Source: Chitinophagaceae bacterium
GTDB taxonomy: Bacteria > Bacteroidota > Bacteroidia > Chitinophagales > Chitinophagaceae
Direction of reading: 5' to 3'
NCBI GenBank assembly: GCA_023251335.1
Contig: JAHEZA010000131.1
Location: 1-6,936, forward strand
DNA: 6,936 nucleotides
Shown here piece by piece: positions 1-5,046 of the stretch. A program made the position numbers and the translations under genes. The notes beneath the pieces are model-generated. The model saw only the letters and a list, made by a program, of their open reading frames with translations, was not told the origin of the DNA and searched no databases. How positions within the stretch are numbered: the first letter of the stretch is position 1; each line of letters begins with the position of its first letter.

Positions 1-189
1 AATCTTTCCCTTGCCTCTTCCGCCCGCATGTATCTGCGCCTTGATAACCGCAAACTTGCTTCCATATTGGCTATTGATAAACCGGTAAGCATCCTCTGCC
101 TCAGAAACTGTACTACAAGCTATACCTTCCTGTACCGGAACGCTGTATCTTTTCAACAATTCTTTTGCCTGGTATTCATGTAAATTCAT
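1..189 (-). CDS. sucC: Succinyl-CoA ligase (ADP-forming) beta subunit, N-terminal part
   Basis: This is the ATP-grasp beta subunit of succinyl-CoA synthetase, the cytoplasmic TCA-cycle enzyme that converts succinyl-CoA to succinate with substrate-level phosphorylation, working with SucD. The visible 63 residues begin [12 protein letters not shown], the standard opening of the family, and reach [14 protein letters not shown] (residues 50-63), the conserved segment at the start of the nucleotide-binding ATP-grasp fold. The start is the ATG at 187-189 on the minus strand and the frame stays open to the window edge, so the remaining roughly 330 residues lie outside. No Shine-Dalgarno sequence precedes the start. 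It is divergent from the lipoprotein gene at 248 and has no evident functional link to the rest of the window. The family assignment is secure from sequence recognition. Confidence 0.93.
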   Translation of the reverse strand, partial: MNLHEYQAKELLKRYSVPVQEGIACSTVSEAEDAYRFINSQYGSKFAVIKAQIHAGGRGKGKI

Positions 190-247
190 ATTGTAAAATT
201 TCACGCGAAGATAAACTCAAAAAATTTAATTGCTTTACTTTCGGCTT

Positions 248-1087
248 ATGAAACATACTTTATTTCTACCGATAATACTGCTTTTTATTTTTTCATGTAC
301 CACATCAAAGCAAATTATTTTACCAGGAAGAAAGGCTACATCGTTATCTGGCAATCAGTTTTATAAAAGCGTATTCGCCGCAACAGAGAATGAACGCGAA
401 AGTTCAGCCAGAAATGAAATCCTGGACGGAAATATTCCTCAATTCCTGAGAAAAATGATAAAAATAAAAACCTCCATTACTACAGATGATGGTAAAATAA
501 TTCACGCTTTTTATTTTGTAACACCAGATTATCTTTCTATCGGCTCAGACGAAGACTTTGCCCGGATTCCGCTTACGCCAATAACCGCACAACAAATTGC
601 CGACAGCCTGCACTGCTTTTTGCCCACAAGAAAAATAGTGAATGATATTTATAAAGCGTCCAAAATAAAATTGGAACCTGTTCCCATGTATGCATTTCGC
701 GACAGTGCAGTTACCATGTATCAGCACAACCTTATTATCGAAGGCCAGAGAAAATTACGCAAAGGTTTGATATCAGGAATCAAAAAAGATGTGATAATCA
801 CAGACAGGCTTACACGTAGTTCAAAACCAAATCGCGTAGCTATTTATGGCTGGCACCAACTGGATGGAATACCGATTCAACCGCTATACACTGGCCATGT
901 AAACTGGTATGTTGACTATAGCCACGGCATCCGGCTCATTTACAGAACAATCTATGTGAATAAAAAGCCCATGGATTATATTGATGTTTTGAAAGATAAA
1001 ACGCTTAGAAGATTGCTGTGCGATGAAGATTTTTGCGACTGTTACCGATATGATACGACGGAACCGAACTTACCCGGTTTAAATTAA
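248..1087 (+). CDS. Predicted outer-membrane-type lipoprotein of unknown function
   Basis: A 279-residue protein that I do not recognise by function. It begins with a short lipoprotein signal peptide: Lys2, a hydrophobic stretch (residues 5-15) and the lipobox IFSC with Cys17 as the likely lipidated residue. This fixes the start at the ATG at 248; an in-frame ATG at 230 would add six residues (MLYFRL) ahead of the signal peptide and is less likely. The mature part is mixed alpha/beta. The C-terminal third has a striking block at residues 199-231 containing IYGWH, DGIPIQPLY and VDYSHGIRL, rich in Trp, His, Tyr and Asp, which looks like a conserved site, possibly catalytic or ligand-binding. 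Four cysteines lie near positions 123, 258, 263 and 265. I have the impression that a similar YGWH...VDYSHG block occurs in hypothetical proteins of other phyla, but I cannot verify this. The stop codon overlaps the stop of the convergent histidine kinase gene by 4 bp. Confidence 0.82.
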   Translation: MKHTLFLPIILLFIFSCTTSKQIILPGRKATSLSGNQFYKSVFAATENERESSARNEILDGNIPQFLRKMIKIKTSITTDDGKIIHAFYFVTPDYLSIGSDEDFARIPLTPITAQQIADSLHCFLPTRKIVNDIYKASKIKLEPVPMYAFRDSAVTMYQHNLIIEGQRKLRKGLISGIKKDVIITDRLTRSSKPNRVAIYGWHQLDGIPIQPLYTGHVNWYVDYSHGIRLIYRTIYVNKKPMDYIDVLKDKTLRRLLCDEDFCDCYRYDTTEPNLPGLN

Positions 1088-2424
1088 AACAGTAAAGAAA
1101 AAGTAGTTCCTTCACCTTCGATGGAATGCACGTGTATGGTTCCTTTATGGAGCATCATGATTTGTTTGGACAGGCTCAGTCCAATACCACTCCCTGTTTT
1201 CTTGGTGCTGAAAAACGGTATAAAAATATTTTCCTGAACATCCTCAGGAATACCTGCCCCGTTATCCGTAACATTTATAACTACTTTTTTCTTACCGGAT
1301 AACGAAGCAGACAAAACAATCCTTGCGGCAACTTTGTCCTTCAACGCGTCCTTAGCATTAATCACCAGGTTGATTAGAACCTGTTCTATAAGACTCGGAT
1401 CTACTTCCACGGACAAACTCGTATCCTTCAAAATAATATCCATCTCAATGTTTTTCGGTTCCAGCGTAGGCTGCATCAACTGGTACAGGTTTTCAAAAAG
1501 ATCGCGCACATATACTTTCTGCAGGTTCGGTTTTATAATCTTATTAAGATTGCGATAAGATTCAGCAAATTTTAATAATCCCTCACTCCTTCTTTTGATA
1601 GTTTCAATACCAAGTTCCAGGTCATGAAGCCCTCCGTTATTGTTATTGAGATCGGCCATTGATTTTTCCAACCTGTTTTTCAACGTATCAGCGAGCGATG
1701 AAATGGGCGCTACGGAATTCATAATTTCATGCGTCATCACACTCAATAATTTTTGCCATGCTTTCGATTCCGTTTCATCAAGCGCTTCGTTGATGTTTTG
1801 AAAAGCTATCAGCATAAATTTTTTATCGCCGGTTTGAAAGGCCGTTGCCGACAGTAATATCTTAAAAGAACTTTTTTCCAGGTGAACCGTGGCAATTTTA
1901 CTTTCAGCCGGTTTCAAAGAAATAACTTCCCTGTATAATTCTTCGTCCCTTTTTTCCAGCGATTGAATCGTTTTTAAATAGGGTAATTGCAAGAGCCTTT
2001 TTAACGATTCATTCATCCAGATTATCTCCCCGGTTTCATAACCATAAGACAAGATACCTGTGTCAACGAGTTCCAATATCTTCTGCAGGTATTGGCTTGT
2101 AGTTTCTTTTTCTTTGCTGATATCTTTAAAGGTATCCGTGATTTGATTAAAGCCTTTTCGTAATGGCTGCAACTCAACAGGAGCATGCTTTACATCAAAA
2201 TACCTTGAAAAGTCACGATAATGCACCGACTCTGCAAACTCGCTCAATTCTTTATGAGCTTTAAATTGAAACCGATACAGTTCAGCCAATTGATAAATAA
2301 ACACGGGCATTAATAATACAAGATAAATCTGTGGCCCTTTAATAAATAAATAAGACAAGGCCATCATGGAGATGACCAACAAAAGTATTCTGATAAGTAT
2401 TCTGAATTCTAAGCGTTTTAGCAT
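1084..2424 (-). CDS. Membrane sensor histidine kinase, NtrY-like
   Basis: A 446-residue transmitter kinase that should autophosphorylate on His and pass the phosphate to the response regulator encoded just upstream in the same operon. Two membrane helices lie at residues about 9-28 and 32-48 with only a few residues between them, so there is essentially no periplasmic sensor domain. A HAMP-like or linker segment (50-110) and a PAS-like region (110-212) follow. The H-box is THEIMNS with His232, the N-box is NLVINAKDA with Asn356, the G1 box is DNGAG at 387-391, an F-box-like FIPFFSTK lies at 401-408, and the G2 box is GSGIGLSL at 411-418. All residues needed for kinase activity are present. 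The H-box with following APISSLADTL is typical of NtrY/NtrB-like kinases paired with sigma-54 activators. The gene starts 47 bp after the regulator's stop, so they are probably co-transcribed. Confidence 0.95.
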   Translation of the reverse strand: MLKRLEFRILIRILLLVISMMALSYLFIKGPQIYLVLLMPVFIYQLAELYRFQFKAHKELSEFAESVHYRDFSRYFDVKHAPVELQPLRKGFNQITDTFKDISKEKETTSQYLQKILELVDTGILSYGYETGEIIWMNESLKRLLQLPYLKTIQSLEKRDEELYREVISLKPAESKIATVHLEKSSFKILLSATAFQTGDKKFMLIAFQNINEALDETESKAWQKLLSVMTHEIMNSVAPISSLADTLKNRLEKSMADLNNNNGGLHDLELGIETIKRRSEGLLKFAESYRNLNKIIKPNLQKVYVRDLFENLYQLMQPTLEPKNIEMDIILKDTSLSVEVDPSLIEQVLINLVINAKDALKDKVAARIVLSASLSGKKKVVINVTDNGAGIPEDVQENIFIPFFSTKKTGSGIGLSLSKQIMMLHKGTIHVHSIEGEGTTFSLLF

Positions 2425-2453
2425 TTTGAATTTTTATTTTTACCAATCCCCTG

Positions 2454-2476
2454 TACCTCATAACTGATACCTCATA
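2454..2476 (-). repeat. Short direct repeat between regulator and kinase genes
   Basis: On the minus strand TATGAGGTA occurs twice, starts 14 bp apart, separated by TCAGT. The first copy includes the last bases and stop codon of the regulator gene and the second lies in the 47-bp gap before the kinase start. It may be a remnant of a simple-sequence expansion. No function can be read from it. Confidence 0.5.
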
Positions 2477-3827
2477 TATCATACTTACTCAATCTCCTGT
2501 AAAGCGCAGTCCGTGTAAGCCCCAGTTCTTTTGCTGCCCGGCTGATATTACCGTTGTGCTTTTCTATTACGCGCAGGATGGTATTTTTTTCTACTGAACT
2601 TAAATTCAAATCTTTTGCTTCCTGCTTTTCAGACACCGCCGATTCAATAGGAGAAAAAATAAGGTCGTCCGACGAAAGCGTTTGTTCTTCGGACATGATT
2701 AGCGCTCTTTCCATGGTATATTGTAGCTCACGCACGTTTCCCGGAAAAGGATATTGATTTAATTTTTCTATAGCCGAACTATCGAATTCAGGTGTCGGTT
2801 TCAGATATTTTTTCGCATAAATGTTTGCAAAATGTTTCGCCAGTAAAAGTATATCGGCCTCTCTCCTTCTCAACGCAGGCACCATGATTTCAACTGTGTT
2901 GATCCTGTAAATTAAATCCTTTCTAAACCGATTTTCATTCGCCAATTCCGTAATAGGCAGGTTGGTAGCGCATATCAGCCTGATATCAATGCTGACCGGA
3001 ATGTTACTTCCCAGGCGGATTACCTGCCGGTTCTGCAAGACGCTTAATAATTTCGATTGTTGCTGCAACGTAATGTTTCCTATCTCGTCTAAAAACAGCG
3101 TGCCTCCATTCGCGGCCTCAAAACGCCCTTCTCTATCCTCTCCGGCGCCGGTAAACGAACCTTTCTTGTGACCAAACAATTCACTCTCAAAAAGTGATTC
3201 CGTCAAAGCGCCAACATCTACTTTTATAAAAGCTCTTTTAGAACGAAAAGAATTTTCATGTATCGCTTTTGCTATCAAATCCTTACCGGTTCCGTTTTCA
3301 CCAAGTATCAGGATATTAGCATCAGTTGGCGCAATTTTTTCTATTTTAAAAAAGATATCTTTCATCGCCTGCGAAGAGCCTAACAGTTCCTTTCCTAAAA
3401 CAGAAGTTTCCCCGACCGAAGACGCTTCACCGGTTTTACCTTTTCCTCTTAACGTAGTTTTTATTGTCTCCAGCAATTTCTCATTATGCCATGGCTTTAC
3501 CATAAAATCCGTCGCACTTTCCTTGAGAGAGCGAACGGCAAGGTCTATGTCGCCATAGGCTGTGATCATGATTACATCAGCGTTTGAGCCAAATTCCCTT
3601 ATTTTTTTCAACCAAAATATTCCTTCATTGCCGGTATTGATAGAACTGTTGAAATTCATATCAAGTAATATCAGGTCAAAATTTTGTTTGGCTAAAAGAG
3701 ACCGGATATTTTCCGGGTTCTTCTCCGTCACCACTTCCTTTACTTCAGTTTTCAGCAACAATTTTACAGCGGTTAACACATCCGTATCGTCATCAATAAT
3801 TAATATGGTCGCATTTCTTACATTCAT
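2472..3827 (-). CDS. Sigma-54-dependent response regulator, NtrC family
   Basis: A 451-residue enhancer-binding activator with three domains. The receiver domain (about 7-125) has acidic residues 12-14, phospho-acceptor Asp56, Thr89 and Lys111; the loop after Asp56 is longer than usual (NFNSSINTGNEG). The sigma-54 AAA+ domain (about 148-370) has Walker A GENGTGKD at 176-183, the sigma-54-contacting loop as GSFTGA (223-228, Ser in place of the usual Ala), Walker B TLFLDE ending at Asp247-Glu248, and FRKDLIYR (301-308) with the arginine-finger region. A C-terminal Fis-type helix-turn-helix (about 410-449; NISRAAKELGLTRTALYRRL) binds DNA. It should remodel sigma-54 polymerase by ATP hydrolysis when phosphorylated. 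Paired 17-bp sites at 4210-4248 and 4858-4896, each ahead of a TGGCAYG box, are its probable targets. It is the first gene of the two-component operon. A weak candidate sigma-A promoter of Bacteroidota type lies upstream on the minus strand (TTG at 3898-3896, TACTTTA at 3874-3868). Confidence 0.97.
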   Translation of the reverse strand: MNVRNATILIIDDDTDVLTAVKLLLKTEVKEVVTEKNPENIRSLLAKQNFDLILLDMNFNSSINTGNEGIFWLKKIREFGSNADVIMITAYGDIDLAVRSLKESATDFMVKPWHNEKLLETIKTTLRGKGKTGEASSVGETSVLGKELLGSSQAMKDIFFKIEKIAPTDANILILGENGTGKDLIAKAIHENSFRSKRAFIKVDVGALTESLFESELFGHKKGSFTGAGEDREGRFEAANGGTLFLDEIGNITLQQQSKLLSVLQNRQVIRLGSNIPVSIDIRLICATNLPITELANENRFRKDLIYRINTVEIMVPALRRREADILLLAKHFANIYAKKYLKPTPEFDSSAIEKLNQYPFPGNVRELQYTMERALIMSEEQTLSSDDLIFSPIESAVSEKQEAKDLNLSSVEKNTILRVIEKHNGNISRAAKELGLTRTALYRRLSKYDI

Positions 3828-3935
3828 TCAGAAAAACATTTTAAAAATAAAAAAGAAATATCAGCTTTAAAGTACACTATTTCCAACATCTGTAACAAAA
3901 GAAATTAATTCCGCCGAAACAGAAAACAGGTCTAT

Positions 3936-3960
3936 TTGCCTGCCTTTGCCGGTAGGCAGG
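3936..3960 (+). repeat. G/C-rich palindromic repeat, copy 1 of an inverted pair
   Basis: The copy can fold on itself: CCTGCCT at 3939-3945 pairs with AGGCAGG at 3954-3960 around an 8-nt loop. Its reverse complement (TACCGGCA, AA, GGCAGGCAAA) matches the second copy at 4037-4060 except for the two-base AA. It stands out against AT-rich surroundings and resembles the dispersed intergenic palindromes common in Bacteroidota genomes; that resemblance is a general impression, not a search result. Confidence 0.6.
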
Positions 3961-4036
3961 TTTATTCACTGTTCAACTTCAATTTTACGTCTATCCATTC
4001 CAGTCATATCTCTGTTCCCTGTTTCAGTAAACCAGT

Positions 4037-4060
4037 CTGCTTACCGGCAGGCAGGCAAAA
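4037..4060 (-). repeat. G/C-rich palindromic repeat, copy 2 of an inverted pair
   Basis: TACCGGCA (4042-4049) followed directly by GGCAGGCAAA (4050-4059) is the inverted match of copy 1, lacking two bases. The two copies are about 76 bp apart and could form one long stem of about 18-20 bp with a two-base bulge enclosing 3961-4036. The enclosed DNA codes for nothing recognisable, so this could be a small non-autonomous element or simply two repeat insertions. Confidence 0.55.
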
Positions 4061-4102
4061 AACTACGATTTTTTATTTTCGCTCCCGATGGAGACCGGCA
4101 CA

Positions 4103-4138
4103 AATTAGCTGATTGACTATTTATCATATCAGCTAATT
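4103..4138. repeat. Perfect 11-bp inverted repeat in the regulatory region
   Basis: AATTAGCTGAT (4103-4113) is exactly mirrored by ATCAGCTAATT (4128-4138), with a 14-base centre. Three more pairs (4114-4116 with 4124-4126) form if T4127 is bulged. No T-tract follows on either strand, so it does not look like an intrinsic terminator. It lies about 72 bp before the first activator-like site and could be an operator for another regulator, a binding site for a dimeric protein, or a processed RNA stem. Confidence 0.6.
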
Positions 4139-4209
4139 CTTTGCAAGATTAATCATTTTACAAATAATTTGTTTCCGGTTTCACTTAATATTTTCAAAGT
4201 ACTACACAG

Positions 4210-4248
4210 TGTCTCAAAAACGGATATCGACTGTATCATAAGCGTACA
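4210..4248 (+). promoter_or_regulatory. Paired 17-bp upstream activator sites, block 1
   Basis: Two related sites, TGTCTCAAAAACGGATA (4210-4226) and TGTATCATAAGCGTACA (4232-4248), start exactly 22 bp apart, about two helical turns. They have imperfect dyad symmetry (TGTNYS at the left, matching the complement of the right end). They match the sites at 4858-4896, and the promoter-proximal copies of the two blocks differ at only 2 of 17 positions. The position 50-90 bp ahead of a -24/-12 promoter is typical of NtrC-family enhancer sites. The regulator at 2472-3827 is the obvious candidate to bind; that link is inference. Confidence 0.75.
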
Positions 4249-4300
4249 CCACATTTCAAAGGCATTTCTATGTTTCATTGATTAGCAGCCAGTTATGTTT

Positions 4301-4315
4301 TGGCACGCGTTTGTA
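4301..4315 (+). promoter_or_regulatory. Sigma-54-like -24/-12 promoter P1 for the small-protein genes
   Basis: TGGCACG at 4301-4307 is an exact match to the sigma-54 -24 element. The -12 element reads TTGTA (4311-4315), with Thy where the canonical Cys of TTGC stands, and it sits one base closer than the standard 4-base spacing. The start of transcription would be near 4326, giving a leader of about 95 nt. It begins 69 bp after the start of the promoter-proximal activator site at 4232, almost the same as the 68 bp seen in block 2, which is the main reason to accept it despite the imperfect -12 box. Confidence 0.65.
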
Positions 4316-4340
4316 ATCAATAATTGTAGAAAAATAAAAA

Positions 4341-4383
4341 ATGGTTTTCAAAAAAATTGTAACAAAACAAAAATGAAAACCGT
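4341..4383 (+). promoter_or_regulatory. Leader stem-loop with an embedded 11-codon reading frame
   Basis: ATGGTTTTCA (4341-4350) pairs with TGAAAACCGT (4374-4383): ten pairs including one G-U, loop of 23 A-rich bases. The left arm starts with an ATG and the right arm starts with the in-frame TGA, so the hairpin brackets a minimal frame, MVFKKIVTKQK (4341-4376). The ATG is preceded by an A-rich stretch like those before the real genes here. It lies in the predicted leader of the small-protein transcript, 37 bases before the first start codon, and could tune its translation or be coincidental. Confidence 0.4.
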
Positions 4384-4404
4384 ATAAGAAATCAATTATA
4401 AACT

Positions 4405-4662
4405 TTTAAAATTAAAAATCATGAAACTTCAATCAAACAATTTGTTGGAAACACTAACAAGCAATGAAATTAAATCTCTTGCAATCCAGGTAAAAGAAAC
4501 CGTTTGCAAAAATTTTGCGACACAAAGAAAAAGGACTTTTACCGCGGCTGATCTGTGGAATATTCAACGCCGCAAAAGAAATTTAATGACAAGGAAACTT
4601 TCTTTTTAACCCCCGGTTTAAAAAAATTTAAAAATAAAAAATCATGAAACTTCAATCAAACA
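4405..4662 (+). repeat. Tandem duplication covering the two small-protein genes
   Basis: The unit 4405-4609 recurs at 4627-4841. The A-rich leader and the first 19 coding bases (4421-4439 and 4644-4662) are identical or nearly so, while the rest diverged at DNA level but kept the protein motif. The interval given spans from the first leader to the end of the identical start of the second copy. Confidence 0.7.
4421..4609 (+). CDS. Small basic protein with FTAADLWNIQ motif, copy 1
   Basis: A 62-residue protein of no family I can name. It starts MKLQSN, continues with a probable helix (residues 7-25, LLETLTSNEIKSLAIQVKE), then a Lys/Arg patch (37-39) leading into the core FTAADLWNIQ (41-50) and a strongly basic tail (RRKRNLMTRK). 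There is no signal peptide or membrane helix, so it should be cytoplasmic. The next gene is a paralog: 33 of 62 residues agree by hand alignment, with ten in a row identical across the core. That conservation, and the shared start context (TTTAAAATTAAAAATC before ATG, no Shine-Dalgarno), argue that both are real genes. It lies downstream of the sigma-54-like promoter at 4301, so it is probably induced by the adjacent regulator. A small hairpin (AACC with GGTT, 4608-4618) overlaps its stop. The basic tail could suit RNA, DNA or acidic-partner binding, but this is speculation. Confidence 0.8.
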   Translation: MKLQSNNLLETLTSNEIKSLAIQVKETVCKNFATQRKRTFTAADLWNIQRRKRNLMTRKLSF

Positions 4663-4841
4663 TTAGCCACCGCATTTTAGATTCTTTGACACGCGATGAA
4701 ATCAAAAATCTGACAATAGAAACAAAGGAAACCTTAGCACCGGGATTTTTAAAAGAAAGAAAAAGAATTTTTACGGCTGCAGATTTATGGAATATTCAAG
4801 CTAAGAAAAAGAGGGCTGCCTACAGAAGGGCGTATCTTTAA
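4644..4841 (+). CDS. Small basic protein with FTAADLWNIQ motif, copy 2
   Basis: A 65-residue paralog of the preceding gene, 34 bp downstream and on the same strand. It shares MKLQSN at the start, the pattern L-T-x2-EIK-x-L-x-I-x2-KET (residues 15-30), RKR-x-FTAADLWNIQ (43-55) and a Lys/Arg-rich end (KKKRAAYRRAYL). It has three extra residues after position 6. The duplication extends upstream: the 19 bases from the ATG are identical in both genes and the A-rich leader (TTTAAAAATAAAAAATC) is nearly so, which indicates a tandem duplication later diverged under selection. No signal peptide, membrane helix or enzymatic motif is visible. The second activator-site pair starts 17 bp after its stop codon, so it is the last gene before a new regulated unit. 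Function unknown. Confidence 0.82.
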   Translation: MKLQSNISHRILDSLTRDEIKNLTIETKETLAPGFLKERKRIFTAADLWNIQAKKKRAAYRRAYL

Positions 4842-4857
4842 AACGGATTTAGCTTGC

Positions 4858-4896
4858 TGTATCAGAAATGAACGGTAGTTGTATCAAAAGCGAACA
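4858..4896 (+). promoter_or_regulatory. Paired 17-bp upstream activator sites, block 2
   Basis: TGTATCAGAAATGAACG (4858-4874) and TGTATCAAAAGCGAACA (4880-4896) start exactly 22 bp apart, the same spacing as in block 1. Ten of 17 positions are invariant across all four sites (TGT, TCA, AA, then G and A). The promoter-proximal copy is again the better match, extending to ACACC as in block 1. It lies just past the stop of the second small gene and upstream of the export operon, so the same regulator would activate both units. Confidence 0.75.
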
Positions 4897-4947
4897 CCTT
4901 AAAAAAAAAATCTTTCTTAATTCGTTTAAAATCAAGTATATAAATAA

Positions 4948-4963
4948 TGGCATGGCTTTATCT
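4948..4963 (+). promoter_or_regulatory. Sigma-54-like -24/-12 promoter P2 for the export operon
   Basis: TGGCATG (4948-4954) fits the sigma-54 -24 element with the commonly tolerated T for C. The -12 region reads TATCT (4959-4963) at canonical spacing, keeping the Cys-position C but not the TG before it. Aligned with P1 the two give TGGCAYG, two bases, then TTTRT. It lies 68 bp after the start of the proximal activator site. Transcription would begin near 4974, giving a leader of about 73 nt. The -12 box alone is weak; the shared geometry carries the call. Confidence 0.55.
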
Positions 4964-4996
4964 ATTTATATAGAAATATATATCAAATTTCCGGTA

Positions 4997-5029
4997 GCAA
5001 AAGAAGAAATAAACAGTTTTCTTCTTTGC
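4997..5029 (+). promoter_or_regulatory. Stem-loop in the export operon leader
   Basis: AAAGAAGAAA (5000-5009) pairs perfectly with TTTCTTCTTT (5018-5027) around an 8-base loop, and two more pairs (4997-4998 with 5028-5029) form past a bulged A4999. It ends 17 bases before the adaptor start codon, inside the leader predicted from P2. It could restrict ribosome access or stabilise the mRNA. No T-tract follows, so it is not a terminator. Confidence 0.5.
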
Positions 5030-5046
5030 GACACTAAAAAAAGTAT

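Larger units (their letters stand above)
3828..4420. other. Regulatory intergenic region between divergent transcription units
   Basis: 593 bp without a credible gene, between the two-component operon (leftward) and the small-protein genes (rightward). From left to right it holds a possible housekeeping promoter for the regulator (3868-3898, minus strand), an inverted pair of G/C-rich repeats (3936-3960 and 4037-4060), a perfect 11-bp inverted repeat (4103-4138), two 17-bp activator-like sites (4210-4226 and 4232-4248), a sigma-54-like promoter (4301-4315) and a leader stem-loop (4341-4383). Between 4139 and 4209 I see only AT-rich sequence. Reading frames here are short and lack protein-like composition. 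No tRNA or known riboswitch was recognised. Confidence 0.8.

Noticed and set aside
230..247. Upstream ATG as start of the lipoprotein gene
   Set aside because: It would place MLYFRL before the Lys-containing n-region; the start at 248 gives a compact standard lipoprotein signal with Cys17.
545..727. Minus-strand open frame of 60 codons
   Set aside because: Antisense to the lipoprotein coding sequence, with no supporting motif or start context.
3562..3870. Plus-strand open frame of 102 codons
   Set aside because: Antisense to the receiver domain of the response regulator and without recognisable composition.
3891..3907. TGTAACAAAAGAAATTA as a fifth activator site, for autoregulation of the two-component operon
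   Set aside because: Five of 17 positions differ from the best site, including the CG core and the ACA end, and there is no 22-bp partner and no TGGCAYG box on the minus strand.
4103..4138. Intrinsic terminator for either flanking operon
   Set aside because: No T-tract follows the stem on either strand and the position is far upstream of the genes, not at their ends.
3936..4138. CRISPR array
   Set aside because: The repeats are an inverted pair plus an unrelated palindrome, not regularly spaced direct repeats, and no cas gene is present.
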